Source: Gammaproteobacteria bacterium (GTDB lineage Bacteria; Pseudomonadota; Gammaproteobacteria; SZUA-152). From it: a stretch of DNA of 42,729 nucleotides. The stretch spans positions 1 to 42,729 of the forward strand of contig JAADGF010000117.1 in assembly GCA_013152545.1 (NCBI GenBank). Direction: 5' to 3'. A program made the translations under genes and the position numbers. The notes below the pieces were generated by a model, which ran no database searches, was not told the origin of the DNA, and saw only the letters and a program-made list of their open reading frames with translations. The stretch's first letter is position 1; each line of letters opens with the position of its first letter. This document shows positions 15,926 through 25,429 of this stretch, one piece after another.

Positions 15926-16991
15926 GATGACATCCTTGTTCTCAAAACCATGGTACTAAAAACCATAAAACGATTTTCCATAATTATTACAGCAATGAGA
16001 AGCCACAAGCACCGTAGTTAAAACTCTAAGCTAAAACTCTAATAAGCTAACGCTCAACGGTAAATGCACGAAGCGCTAACCAGTCCAGTCCTTGTATACA
16101 AACGACTTCCTTAACTAGTATGTTGATATTTATTAAACCTTAAACCTATGTGTAACCCCAACGATTGAAGTCCGCCTAACGGTAGTGTTATAACAATAAT
16201 ATTGCGCATTGCCAACTACAAACGTAAAGAAAACTAACTTAACAAAATACAGCATTGTAAAAATTGCTTAATAAATTTTTACACATCGCCAAACCAAGCA
16301 AACCTTCGGTAAAAAATTTTCAAACAGCACATGGAAAACATTATAATTCGTTAATAATTATTTTATATTTAGATGTAAGTTTTTTTGTCGAACATTAATA
16401 ACGATGATTGAAGTATGTTCTCTGCATATCCGATAACATAACATAAACCTCAAGCGATTATAGTATTCAGTAAAGTTGCCATCATTAGTTGAGTGAGTTC
16501 ATGACTTATTTGGCTTTATTATCTTGACTTAAAGGGTGTCTTTAGAACACACTTATTAAACATAATTACTTATAGCGTCATACGTTGAATTTACATTTGA
16601 GATGTGTTGCCTGGAAATAAATAAAGGATACCTTTTAAGTTGGTTTTTCAATTAAAGCAAGTATCCATCAACAATCGAACTACTTAAGAAAACGAATAAA
16701 GCAACACGTAAACAATGATGAGAATAGCAACACATGTACGTACATATTACATCGTAATAGTCGTTCATCGTATGGCGAAAGAATATTTTCTGTTGGTTTC
16801 ACGTTACGAAAGATAAAGGACTTGATGTGCTAGCACCCATCCGACAGATGGAACGCGACCAGGCGCCATTAGCGACAAAAAAGTAAAATACCAACTGACC
16901 GGTTGCGACCCGCGATAACACCGAATCCTACTTAATTGATAGACAGCAAAAAACCGTTGTGGGTGATGCTATAAAATATTTGTGAAGCATT

Positions 16992-17021
16992 ATTAATGTT
17001 CCTAAAATTAATGTTCCTAAA
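16992..17021. repeat. Tandem duplication, 15-base unit
   Basis: ATTAATGTTCCTAAA occurs twice head to tail (16992-17006 and 17007-17021) without mismatch. It looks like a recent slippage duplication in non-coding DNA. Confidence 0.85.
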
Positions 17022-17054
17022 ATAAAGTAGCCGCCAGACAAAAGCATGTTTACT

Positions 17055-17085
17055 ATTATTAGTAACCCGGATTATTAGTAACCCG
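17055..17085. repeat. Tandem duplication, 15-base unit with 16-base period
   Basis: ATTATTAGTAACCCG occurs at 17055-17069 and again at 17071-17085, separated by one G. It lies 33 bases after the preceding duplication. Confidence 0.85.
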
Positions 17086-17512
17086 AGCATTAATGAAGCA
17101 CATTAATCAGGATGGAAATAAAACATCAATAGATTTTAAAGTATTAGACTAATGTCTCACAATGGTAGTAGCCTCCTCAGCAACAACAATTTAGTTAGGC
17201 AACAAAAAACCGTTGGTTATACCATCTATGACCAACCATTGAGCCGAACCACACAGACCGAATGAACCGGTTCAGCTAAAGCAGGCTTGGATGCCGCAAA
17301 AACGACAATGGACGTACGATCAAGATGAATTCGCAACTACAAACACACCATTCTGAACAGACCATACCATTAACTAGTTTTTGCCAACGGCACCAAGTAA
17401 CGCACACCAGCACTCTGATACAGAGAATTCGCTGTACTGTTGCGCCTGCCCATCAGGCTAACGTTTTACGAAAAAAAACGAACAACCAATTAAACGACCG
17501 AAGCAATCGTAA

Positions 17513-17540
17513 GGAGGTGCATATGGCAAAAAACAGCTAA
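17513..17540 (+). promoter_or_regulatory. Near-perfect Shine-Dalgarno and five-codon ORF (possible leader peptide)
   Basis: TAAGGAGGTGCAT is followed by ATG at 17523 and only five sense codons (MAKNS) before TAA at 17538-17540. The ribosome-binding site is stronger than that of almost any real gene in the window, which makes a chance occurrence less attractive. It lies about 250 bases upstream of the CFI-box gene, so it could be a leader peptide, or the head of a gene whose body was lost. Confidence 0.35.
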
Positions 17541-17596
17541 GTGAAAATGTAAATATTTACTGTACAGTAGAGCCGGGTGTTTCGGGAGATCGAACA

Positions 17597-17656
17597 TGCC
17601 GAGATATTTTAATCGCAAGCGCAACTTGCACGACTAGCCAAAAAACCACCTCGGCA
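17597..17656 (+). promoter_or_regulatory. Nested hairpin in the leader of the CFI-box gene
   Basis: TGCCGAG (17597-17603) pairs with CTCGGCA (17650-17656). Inside it GCAAG (17615-17619) pairs with CTTGC (17625-17629). A separate perfect 12-base palindrome, TACTGTACAGTA, lies at 17558-17569. The hairpin ends about 130 bases before the start codon at 17788 and may be a 5' UTR element or a protein-binding site. No known riboswitch class is recognised. Confidence 0.4.
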
Positions 17657-17787
17657 TATATATAACGAAAAATTCGGACAAATGCTTTACGGCGATTATA
17701 GAGCATGTTTACACACTGTACTGTAAGTAGTGAGACTTAATGTACCACACAATATTATGGAATATTGCAACTTAAGGATAATGACTT

Positions 17788-20724
17788 ATGTTAAACAATT
17801 CGCGTGTTACTATCTTGTTACACAACAAGCTACTCAACATTATGATTATGTTGCTTGCTGTGTTGGGATGCTTTGCTAATAATGCAATGGCGGCACTGGA
17901 ATTTGATCCACAAACGGAGTATATAATTTCTGGAACAAGTCCAGTGAACATCACTTTAGGTGATTTTGACAGTGATGGTATAAACGATATCGCAGTGAGC
18001 TTGATCGATAGCGCAGGCGGCAGCATATCAATACTATTTGGTACTAGCTCAGGTGAGTTTACCACCCCCTTTCAAATGCCGACAAATGACGGGAATGGTA
18101 CGAGTTACGTGCCCGAAGGCTTAGCTGGTGGAGACTTTAATGGCGATGGTCGTTTGGATCTAGCCGTTACCGCAGGTGGCTCGGGAAGCCCGGACGTGCA
18201 CATTTACCTCGGTGATGTCGGCGGAGATTTTGGCTTTACTTTTTCGGCAACACTAATCAGTGGTGGCGCACCAGCGGCAACAGTAATCACTGCTGACTTC
18301 AACAAGGACGGCAACCTGGACCTTGCGGTAGCCAATAAAGTAGCGGCCACCGGCTCGGGTGTATCGGTATTTTCAGGTAATGGCGACGGCAGTTTCGCCG
18401 CTGTGCAAAATATTGCAGCCACGAATGCTGAGGAAACCACCGACATAGTCGCCGCTGATGTTGATAACGATAATGATGTCGATATCATATCTCCCAAACT
18501 AATTCTTTATAACGACGGTACCGGTCTTTTTACGCAAAGCAATGATCTGGAACGACAAGGCACTCCGACAAAAATTATCCTGGCCGATCTCAACCAGGAT
18601 ACCTGGGTCGACGTTGTATTAAGTGGCGAAGGCGGTATCGGTACTTATGTGAACAATAAAAACGGCACTCTGAGCTTTGTTGACCGGGGCTTTGTCACCG
18701 GACCCTTACGGGGTCATGCCGTGGACGACTTCGATAGCGATGGTAACGAAGACGTGGCTTTTGTTAAAGAAGACACCGATGAACTTCGGGTTTTTCTTGG
18801 CGATGGAACAGGTAATCTTGCTCGTGAGACACCACTGATTTTTGCATTAGGTGATGAACCAAAAGCCATTGCTAGTGGTGATTTTAATAACGACGGACTG
18901 CCCGACATAGCAGCACCAAATCGTAACACCGGATCACCAACAGTGTCTGTACTGCTGCAACCTACACCTCCAGGCGGTGGCCCAGGCAGGTTACAGTGGA
19001 GTCAAAATGCGTATGAAGCCGCAGAAAACAGTGGTACCATCGAGATTACCGTAAGCCGCGCGGGTGGCCAATCGGGGCTAACAAACGTGAATTACACCAT
19101 CATAGATGGTACTGCTACGGTAGGCAGTGATTACAATGCAACGAGTGGCACAATTACTTTCCCTTCAAATACAACCAGCCAAACCATCAGCATTGACATT
19201 ATCGATGACAATGATTTTGAAGGAAACGAAACCATTACATTGCTGCTGAGCAATCCCACGGGGAATGCGTCACTCGGCACCCCCACCGAAGCGGTATTAA
19301 CCATCATTGATGACGATGCCACTCCTGGCGGTCGCTTACATTGGAGTGAAGCCACCTATAGTGTTGCAGAAAACGGTGCTACGGTGGATCTTGTTGTTAC
19401 TCGCGCGGATGGTACCACCGGAGCAGTAACTGTCGATTATACCAGCGTGGATGGCACCGCGACCGCAGGCGTAGATTATACAACGATCAGTGGCACCCTG
19501 ACATTTGCTGATGGCGAAACAACCCAAACGCTAACCGCAACGATTTTGGACGACGATATTTATGAAGGCGATGAAACAATCATCTTCGAACTATCAAACG
19601 TCACTGGCGGTGCGGTATTGAGCAGCCCTGCCCAAGCAATATTGAGCATTACTGAAAACGACCCGATACCACCGGAAGGCAGCCTTGAATGGAGCGCAAC
19701 AGCCTTCAGCATCGCAGAAGATGCCAACACAGCAACGATTAGCATTAGCCGCAATAACGGCAGCCAAGGCGTAGTGAGTGTTGATTACGCCACGTCAGAT
19801 GGCACCGCCACGGCAGGTACGGATTATGTTGCAGCAACCGGAACCGTTACCTTTGCCGATGGACAAACCAGCCAAAATGTGGTCATTGAACTTCTGGACG
19901 ATACTGTTTATGAGGGCGATGAAACCATTAATTTAGCCCTTTCCAATGTGGTTGGAGGCGCTGCATTAGTCAAACCAGCAACAGCGGTACTCAACATTAC
20001 AGAGAATGAACCGGTACCTAGCCAAGGTGGCTTACATTGGAGCGAAACAAGCTATAGTGTGGCGGAAAATGCCAACACAGTAACCGTTACGGTCACTCGT
20101 AGCGACGGTAGTTTCGGCGAAATAAGTGTCGACTACGCAACAACAGACGACACAGCGATTGCCGATACCGATTATAAATCCGTGAGTGGCACCTTAACCT
20201 TTAGTGACGGTGAAACCAGCAAAGACATCATTATTGAAATCATGGACGATACCGAGTTAGACGGCGATAAAATCTTTAGCCTTGAGCTCTCTAATGTCAC
20301 TGGCAGTGCAGTACTTCTTACGCCTAGCCAAGTGCAATTAACCATTACCGATAATGAACAGGCCAACAAACCTGATCCAGACACTGGTGATGGTGGCGGC
20401 GATGGCGGAAGTTGTTTCATCGCAACAGCCGCATACGGTAGCTATCTGGCACCGGAAGTTCGTGTATTAAGAGAGTTTCGGGATCAGTATTTATTATCGA
20501 ATACCGTTGGTCGAGGCTTGGTGGCTGCCTATTATGCGGCTTCACCACCAGTAGCAAACTTTATACAGGAACATCAATCGTTACGTACACTTACTCGCTG
20601 GTTATTAACACCTGTTATTTATAGCGTGAAGTACCCGGCAGTTGGACTTGCCCTTATGATGCTGTTGATATTCATAGCCTGGCAGAGCAAAAGCATTGTT
20701 AGACGAGCAAGTAGACTACATTAA
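17788..20724 (+). CDS. Secreted FG-GAP/Calx-beta repeat protein with CFI-box C-terminus
   Basis: 978 residues. A signal peptide (hydrophobic [20 protein letters not shown]) is followed by about seven FG-GAP/VCBS-type repeats (about 45-390), each with a calcium-loop motif such as [17 protein letters not shown] or [16 protein letters not shown], as in integrin-type propellers. Four Calx-beta domains follow (about 393-860), each opening with LxWS and closing with a D/E-rich strand. A Gly-Asp linker (GDGGGDGGS) leads to [10 protein letters not shown] at 876, the CFI-box C-terminal domain, with a hydrophobic helix ([15 protein letters not shown]) and a basic end, probably a sorting or anchoring signal. 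It is likely a calcium-dependent surface or adhesion protein. TAAGGATAATG precedes the ATG. Confidence 0.85.
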   Translation: MLNNSRVTILLHNKLLNIMIMLLAVLGCFANNAMAALEFDPQTEYIISGTSPVNITLGDFDSDGINDIAVSLIDSAGGSISILFGTSSGEFTTPFQMPTNDGNGTSYVPEGLAGGDFNGDGRLDLAVTAGGSGSPDVHIYLGDVGGDFGFTFSATLISGGAPAATVITADFNKDGNLDLAVANKVAATGSGVSVFSGNGDGSFAAVQNIAATNAEETTDIVAADVDNDNDVDIISPKLILYNDGTGLFTQSNDLERQGTPTKIILADLNQDTWVDVVLSGEGGIGTYVNNKNGTLSFVDRGFVTGPLRGHAVDDFDSDGNEDVAFVKEDTDELRVFLGDGTGNLARETPLIFALGDEPKAIASGDFNNDGLPDIAAPNRNTGSPTVSVLLQPTPPGGGPGRLQWSQNAYEAAENSGTIEITVSRAGGQSGLTNVNYTIIDGTATVGSDYNATSGTITFPSNTTSQTISIDIIDDNDFEGNETITLLLSNPTGNASLGTPTEAVLTIIDDDATPGGRLHWSEATYSVAENGATVDLVVTRADGTTGAVTVDYTSVDGTATAGVDYTTISGTLTFADGETTQTLTATILDDDIYEGDETIIFELSNVTGGAVLSSPAQAILSITENDPIPPEGSLEWSATAFSIAEDANTATISISRNNGSQGVVSVDYATSDGTATAGTDYVAATGTVTFADGQTSQNVVIELLDDTVYEGDETINLALSNVVGGAALVKPATAVLNITENEPVPSQGGLHWSETSYSVAENANTVTVTVTRSDGSFGEISVDYATTDDTAIADTDYKSVSGTLTFSDGETSKDIIIEIMDDTELDGDKIFSLELSNVTGSAVLLTPSQVQLTITDNEQANKPDPDTGDGGGDGGSCFIATAAYGSYLAPEVRVLREFRDQYLLSNTVGRGLVAAYYAASPPVANFIQEHQSLRTLTRWLLTPVIYSVKYPAVGLALMMLLIFIAWQSKSIVRRASRLH

Positions 20725-20781
20725 GGGAAATGAAGATATGGTAGCGCCGCCAACCAACGGTTAGCGCAATCATAGTAAACA

Positions 20782-20804
20782 GGGAGGCCCATTCCGGGTC
20801 TCCC
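20782..20804 (+). terminator. Terminator after the CFI-box gene
   Basis: GGGAGGCCC-ATTCC-GGGTCTCCC forms a nine-pair stem with one G-U wobble, followed by AATTTC. It lies 58 bases after the stop codon. The T-tract is short, but stem strength and position support termination. Confidence 0.6.
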
Positions 20805-20823
20805 AATTTCTACGTAACCGATC

Positions 20824-20848
20824 ATTACCGCGACCACTATGCGGTAAT
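20824..20848 (-). terminator. Hairpin directly after the TraF-like gene
   Basis: ATTACCGC (20824-20831) and GCGGTAAT (20841-20848) form a perfect 8-base stem. It starts at the first base after the minus-strand TAA at 20849. No T-run follows on the minus strand, so it may stabilise the 3' end rather than terminate by itself. Confidence 0.4.
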
Positions 20849-21973
20849 TTAAAACTTAAAACTCAGTTGCGCCGCACTATTAGTGCTATCGCTATCGGAT
20901 ATAAAAGCAAAGTCCAGTAATAAGCTGGATATTTCAAACCCCACCCCACCACTGATGATGCTCTCAGCGTCATCCACCAAATTTTGCTTAAAGCCCATGC
21001 GTAAAAAAAACCCCCTAAACACGCGCCACTCCCAACCAGCCGCAGCATACAACGTATCTGAGGCATAACCCACGCCCTTATTCTTGGTTAGATCCAGATC
21101 CAACTCAACGGCAGCTCGCCGCGATTGATAAGCGACGCCAATTCTCACTTGCGGACCCAGATTATACTCCACGTCACTATTACCAATTTTATTGTCGCTA
21201 CGTAAAATATTTTTAATTACCAAGCCGGTTTTCAATACACCGTATTCCTTTGACAAGCCAATATCAAAATTTAGCACGGAATCCCGTTTGGCCCGTTCGT
21301 CATCCAATTTAAAACTGGCGTTAGCGATAGGTTCCCGGTACGCATAACTTTTAAGTAAATACAGTTTTGCGGCCATACCGAACATCACATTTTGCATACC
21401 GAACATTTTTATATCTGTTAACGTAGCAACCGAAACACCGGTTTCGAAAATTGATACCGCCTGATGATCAACACTATTGCCATTGGTATCTGACACTATT
21501 TTCGCTGTTTGAAAAGTGTAATCCACGACATGCACGGCGCCACCGAGCAGCGGTGTCGGTATTACCAGAACCAAGCTCCTGTATTCATAATTTTCATAAA
21601 CTTTATTATCAATACGGTTAACGATCGCCTCACTATTAGCCGCACCTCCCGTTATTTTTTCAACACCATCTTTTACATCACTGGGGTCCATTTCAAATTG
21701 ATTCGGACTTGGAATTGTCAAATACCAGCCGAATCCTTCTGGTTTTAACGCAGAAAGCGCCGGATTATAAAGTGAGGCATTTTTATAACTGTGCGCGACA
21801 CCCACACCACCAAGGGCAACGCTACGAGCGTTCATTAATGGAAAAGGTACCGCATAGATATCAACAGCATAGATTGAACAAAGCAATGCCACTGCTGTTA
21901 ACATTTTTGATAATGGCAACCCTAACCGCTCACTGTCTAAATCATGCGCCATTGATTTGCTAACAATATTCAT
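20849..21973 (-). CDS. TraF-like outer-membrane beta-barrel protein (second copy)
   Basis: 374 residues. An N-terminal hydrophobic export segment (about 24-42, MLTAVALLCSIYAVDIYAV) is followed by PFPLMNARSVALGGVGVAHS and YNPALSAL, the lipid-barrel/TraF_2-type start also seen in PorV- and FadL-like proteins. Beta-strand repeats continue to an aromatic final strand AQLSFKF. The family matches the protein at 8731-10065, though sequence similarity is limited. Its ATG is nine bases after the serB stop, so it is probably co-transcribed with serB. Start choice is uncertain because no strong ribosome-binding site is visible. A role in conjugation is not supported by context. Confidence 0.65.
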   Translation of the reverse strand: MNIVSKSMAHDLDSERLGLPLSKMLTAVALLCSIYAVDIYAVPFPLMNARSVALGGVGVAHSYKNASLYNPALSALKPEGFGWYLTIPSPNQFEMDPSDVKDGVEKITGGAANSEAIVNRIDNKVYENYEYRSLVLVIPTPLLGGAVHVVDYTFQTAKIVSDTNGNSVDHQAVSIFETGVSVATLTDIKMFGMQNVMFGMAAKLYLLKSYAYREPIANASFKLDDERAKRDSVLNFDIGLSKEYGVLKTGLVIKNILRSDNKIGNSDVEYNLGPQVRIGVAYQSRRAAVELDLDLTKNKGVGYASDTLYAAAGWEWRVFRGFFLRMGFKQNLVDDAESIISGGVGFEISSLLLDFAFISDSDSTNSAAQLSFKF

Positions 21974-21982
21974 TTATTGACA

Positions 21983-22822
21983 TCACTTGTCGCTTAATAA
22001 ATGTAAGATAGCATCCAGACCGGAGTGATTAAACACAATATCTGCTTGTTGCTGAACACTTGGTTTTGCGTGGTAAGCAATACCCAACCCCGCTTTATTC
22101 ATCATTTCCAGGTCATTGGCACCATCCCCTACCGCAATGGTAGCCGAAAGAGGGATATTATTTTGATGTGCTATTTGTGTTAAATATGCAGCTTTAACAC
22201 TGCCATCAACAATTTGCCCTAACACCACGCCAGTTAATCGGTTATCAATTATTTCCAATTGGTTAGCGAGCGAATAATCCAATTGCAAGCGGCTTTCCAG
22301 ACGCTCAGTAAAATAAGTGAAACCTCCTGACACCAATGCTGTTTTAATACCCGCATTACGCAGTGACGTCATTAACACTTTTGCCCCTGAATTTAATCGC
22401 AAACGTTCATTGTAGACATTATGTAACACATCGGCACTCAGCCCTTTTAGCAGGCTAACACGCTGTTGTAAGGACGTGTTAAAATCAATTTCTCCTCGCA
22501 TCGCCGCACGAGTAATAGCAGCAACATCAGGTTTAATTCCTAAAAAATCTGCGATTTCGTCAATGCATTCTATGGATATTAAGGTAGAATCCATATCAGT
22601 GATTAATAAACGCACTTGAGCAGGATCAAACCACTCTGGCAACATATTGATATCACAACTGATTTTCTGTCGCAAGGCACTTAACTCGTGTTTCGAGACT
22701 GGCTGATGATGCTTTAACAAATAAAATTGATTTTGTTGCGATAACTCCCCAGGCACAGCATCCAGTAGTTGTTTTTCCCGAGTATCGTTTAGATCAGTGG
22801 TATGAATAATTGTAAAGAGCAT
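21983..22822 (-). CDS. serB: Phosphoserine phosphatase SerB
   Basis: About 279 residues. The catalytic HAD domain carries DMDSTLISIECIDEIADFLG (motif I with nucleophile Asp), LVSGGFTYFTERL (motif II), the Lys in GSVKAAYL, and AVGDGANDLEMMNKAGLGIA (motif IV). It removes phosphate from phosphoserine in the last step of serine synthesis. The N-terminal part (about 1-75) is shorter than in E. coli SerB. I took the ATG at 22822 because MLFTIIHTTDLND looks like the natural beginning; an in-frame ATG at 22867 adds 15 residues without family character. Neither has a clear ribosome-binding site. Confidence 0.9.
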   Translation of the reverse strand: MLFTIIHTTDLNDTREKQLLDAVPGELSQQNQFYLLKHHQPVSKHELSALRQKISCDINMLPEWFDPAQVRLLITDMDSTLISIECIDEIADFLGIKPDVAAITRAAMRGEIDFNTSLQQRVSLLKGLSADVLHNVYNERLRLNSGAKVLMTSLRNAGIKTALVSGGFTYFTERLESRLQLDYSLANQLEIIDNRLTGVVLGQIVDGSVKAAYLTQIAHQNNIPLSATIAVGDGANDLEMMNKAGLGIAYHAKPSVQQQADIVFNHSGLDAILHLLSDK

Positions 22823-22914
22823 AAAACAATACGCCGTCCTGTTTGTTAATTGGCTTGCTACCAGCATTGAGGCAGCAACAGCAAAAAGAAAACCTTCAAC
22901 ACTACCTTTGTTTT

Positions 22915-22957
22915 GATATTACAATGTTTTGAGATTACAACGTTTTGAGATTACAAC
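22915..22957. repeat. 16-base tandem repeat, about 2.7 copies
   Basis: Units at 22915-22930, 22931-22946 and a partial one to 22957 read GA-T/G-ATTACAA-T/C-GTTTT. The last copy overlaps the stop codon of the fructosamine-kinase family gene (22951-22953). It probably arose by slippage and may have changed the end of that gene. Confidence 0.75.
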
Positions 22958-23844
22958 ACTTCGCTTAACAACTGTTCAGTCATGCGTTTCGCCTGCCCCA
23001 AATAGCTTTCGCCAAACAAGTTCAAATGGTTAATCACATGATACAAGTTATACAAGATTTTACGAACATCGTACCCATCGTCTAATGGGTACGCTTCCTT
23101 ATAAGCACAATAGAAATCCTGCGAAAACCCTCCAAACAATTCTGTCATTGCGATATCTGCTTCCCGATCACCATAATAAACAGCGGGATCAAATATAACG
23201 GGCGTATTTGGTGCCTCAATGGCATAGTTGCCCGACCATAAATCACCGTGCAATAACGATGGCCGCGGTTGATACGACTGAAAAAACACATCTATCTTAG
23301 CCAACAACAATTCAACTCGCGACAATAACGAAGCACAATGGCCTTGCTGGCTGGCAAGCTGAAATTGAAACCCTAATCGATGCTCACACCAAAATGCCGC
23401 CCAATCCTTACCTTGTCGGTTTATTTGTGGCGTGGAACCAATGGTGTTATCCCGATACCAGCCAAACAAACCGCTCTCAACACGATGCATTGCAGCCAAC
23501 GCTGTCCCCAAGCGCGCCAGACCTGCATTCGGGTTTGCTACCCGAACACCATGCACCAGCAACAACTCCATCACCAGAAACGCCGTGCTTTTCGTCGCGC
23601 CCACACAAATGGGTTTCGGGGCACGAACTGTATTACTGTTAGCTATTTCGACCAGGCCATCAAACTCAGCCTCAAACATGCCGACTTTAGAGAGAAGATT
23701 GGTTTTTACAAAATAGCGACGTTCACCACTATCCGAAACGATGAATGCGGAATTAATACAACCGCCACCGATAACCTGCCAGTCAACAATGCTAAAGGTT
23801 TCACCGGTAGCATTAACAATTTGTTCGCTAATGGCTTGCCACAT
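22951..23844 (-). CDS. Fructosamine/ketosamine-3-kinase family protein
   Basis: 297 residues with the protein-kinase-like fold of the FN3K family. Visible are GGGCINSAFIV (nucleotide loop), RRYFVKTN with the ATP-binding Lys, EAEFDGLVEI, the catalytic loop LLHGDLWSGNYAI, and FDPAVYYGDREADIAMTELF with the metal-binding Asp. The family phosphorylates ketoamines on glycated proteins or small molecules, which triggers deglycation. It lies about 130 bases upstream of serB on the same strand with tandem repeats between, so co-transcription is possible but not clear. Confidence 0.88.
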   Translation of the reverse strand: MWQAISEQIVNATGETFSIVDWQVIGGGCINSAFIVSDSGERRYFVKTNLLSKVGMFEAEFDGLVEIANSNTVRAPKPICVGATKSTAFLVMELLLVHGVRVANPNAGLARLGTALAAMHRVESGLFGWYRDNTIGSTPQINRQGKDWAAFWCEHRLGFQFQLASQQGHCASLLSRVELLLAKIDVFFQSYQPRPSLLHGDLWSGNYAIEAPNTPVIFDPAVYYGDREADIAMTELFGGFSQDFYCAYKEAYPLDDGYDVRKILYNLYHVINHLNLFGESYLGQAKRMTEQLLSEVL

Positions 23845-24150
23845 TCACTGCCTCGTGATTTTTGTGCTGTAATCAGTTCACCCTAAACCATCAGTCAACA
23901 AATTTCAAAACTCAGACTGTTGGTCGACATTAATAATATGGTCAATGGGCTTAGTGGCACTCTCTTAAACACCTACATTTAAACGCTGCGGGCATATATT
24001 CGCATTACCCTAAATTATAATTGAAGCTACTGCGAATTAATTCAGGATTACCGCATTCGTAACACACGCCATCAACGTCAATTATATGACATAAGTTAAA
24101 TTAATTTCTAGCTATAAGAGATAAGCACCTGCTCGTTGGTTGTTTGAATT

Positions 24151-24175
24151 GTTATCCACAAAGGCGGTGGATAAC
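24151..24175. promoter_or_regulatory. Inverted pair of DnaA boxes
   Basis: GTTATCCAC (24151-24159) and GTGGATAAC (24167-24175) form a perfect inverted repeat. The plus-strand site TTATCCACA matches the DnaA-box consensus TTATNCACA exactly. The opposite site, TTATCCACC on the minus strand, has one mismatch. About 125 bases of AT-rich DNA follow. A single box can be chance; the face-to-face pair is more notable. Confidence 0.45.
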
Positions 24176-24370
24176 TTTGTTAATAAATCGAGAAAATTGA
24201 CCAATAAAGAGCGCCATAGCGAGTGTTTAATTAAATTGAGCAATAATTGACCTTATTTTTTATAAATAAAAATCAATAAGTTATACTGAGCTCAATTCTG
24301 AACATACCATAAATGCACCACGAGTACTGACGCATTGAAGCACTTATGCTTGTTGTGCATAAATATCAGG

Positions 24371-24400
24371 AAATAAAAAAGCCAGCATAAAAATGCTGGC
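24371..24400 (-). terminator. Intrinsic terminator of the c551-type cytochrome gene
   Basis: On the minus strand GCCAGCAT-TTTT-ATGCTGGC is followed by TTTTTTATT. This is a classic rho-independent terminator, about 70 bases after the cytochrome stop codon at 24471. Confidence 0.85.
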
Positions 24401-24470
24401 CTTAAGCGTTACTGCATGGACTATCTATATAATTATTTGCATTATTAAAGCAATTGAATATAAGATTAAC

Positions 24471-24815
24471 TTATAGGGTCAGTATAAAATCAACCAAGGC
24501 TTCAATATCTGCATCTTTGACGCGAGGAGAATAAGGCGGCATTGGTGCTCCCCCTGTAATTTTAGCCCAATTACCTTTTCCACCTTTTTTGACTTTAGTA
24601 ATCAGCATCGCTTTTGCAGCACCATCGCTTTTGTACTTCGCGGCGACGTCATTCCATGACGGTCCTACTACTTTCTTTTCAATACTGTGACAAGCTAAGC
24701 AACCGCTTTTTTTGGCTAACGCCAGCGCATCCTCCTTGGCCATCCCCGCATTAACTTGGGTAGATAAGGCTAAAACCGCAATCATCGCGGGTAAACCCAA
24801 CCATTTTACTTTCAT
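24471..24815 (-). CDS. Cytochrome c551-type monohaem cytochrome
   Basis: 114 residues with a signal peptide (MKVKWLGLPAMIAVLALSTQ, cleavage near VNA). CLACH at 39-43 is followed by SIEKKVVGPSWNDVAAKY, and Met92 in GGAPMPPYS is the second axial ligand. This pattern is that of Pseudomonas-type c551/c8 cytochromes, soluble periplasmic electron carriers to nitrite reductase or terminal oxidases. The ATG at 24815 was chosen because GAGGATATATACA precedes it; an ATG five codons upstream overlaps that site. The gene is monocistronic, with its own terminator. It could accept electrons from TsdB, which is inference. Confidence 0.9.
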   Translation of the reverse strand: MKVKWLGLPAMIAVLALSTQVNAGMAKEDALALAKKSGCLACHSIEKKVVGPSWNDVAAKYKSDGAAKAMLITKVKKGGKGNWAKITGGAPMPPYSPRVKDADIEALVDFILTL

Positions 24816-25429
24816 TGTATATATCCTCATAAGTTTTTATAATCAACAGATTTTATAAACAAAAAACGATGAACTGAAAACACCCGCAGTAACAACACTC
24901 AAGAAGTATTATGGCACGACTCAAATACTCATTAACCACGGTGCCTTTCGAGCACTTGTTTTCTGTATGCCTTTTTTGTCTCTCATGACGTCGGAAATTA
25001 AATACACTAAAGACAAATCAAACATAATGTTTAAACTGCATTGCAACTTCCTGATTTGACTTTACCGATGTCGTAATCGGTATTGCAAACCATGTTGAAA
25101 ACATAGTGCAAACCATGCAGCAAACCATAGAATAAGCCTGTTTCCAAGCGAACTAAAGCGATCTTTATGCCATTAGCCCAAAAGTATGTCAAGGAATTAT
25201 TATCGCAGGTGAGAGGGCATCAGCTTTCGCTATCCGCATAATTACTCGCTACAAACGAGTAACATTGATAATATTTGCCCTAGTAAAGAGAGCAACAACG
25301 GTTGCTTACGGCTATCGCTCACGAAACTAATCGGTATTTATACGGGCAATTAGCCACTTAGTCATTATGATAATTCGTTAAATTGATTAGCGAGTATCGT
25401 GCATTAACTAATACATAGAATGCACACAT
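24816..25429. other. Gene-free stretch upstream of the c551 gene
   Basis: No gene is supported. A perfect hairpin TTACTCG (25242-25248)/CGAGTAA (25256-25262) is visible, and GCAAACCAT is repeated three times at irregular spacing (about 25083-25128). The part nearest 24830 should hold the cytochrome promoter. Confidence 0.5.

Larger units (their letters stand above)
15926..17787. other. 1.86-kb gene-free region upstream of the tsd operon and the CFI-box gene
   Basis: No frame longer than about 70 codons here has motifs or a convincing start. It is AT-rich and serves as upstream region for two divergent transcription units. It contains short tandem duplications (16019-16042, 16992-17021, 17055-17085). 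A similar block containing GCAAAAAACCGTTG (about 16946) and AACAAAAAACCGTTGG (about 17201) occurs twice. A structured leader lies between 17513 and 17660. It may hold regulatory RNA or be the remains of lost genes. Confidence 0.5.
23845..24470. other. Gene-free stretch with DnaA-box pair
   Basis: No supported gene lies here. It contains the paired DnaA-like boxes at 24151-24175, an AT-rich block at about 24175-24300 and the terminator of the c551 gene at 24371-24400. Confidence 0.6.

Noticed and set aside
17250-17520. Possible cyclic di-GMP riboswitch upstream of the surface protein gene
   Set aside because: I looked for the conserved GEMM core and tetraloop-receptor pieces and could not find them.
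17558-17569. TACTGTACAGTA as a LexA box
   Set aside because: LexA boxes in gammaproteobacteria need CTG-N10-CAG spacing; here CTGTACAG has only two bases between the CTG and CAG.
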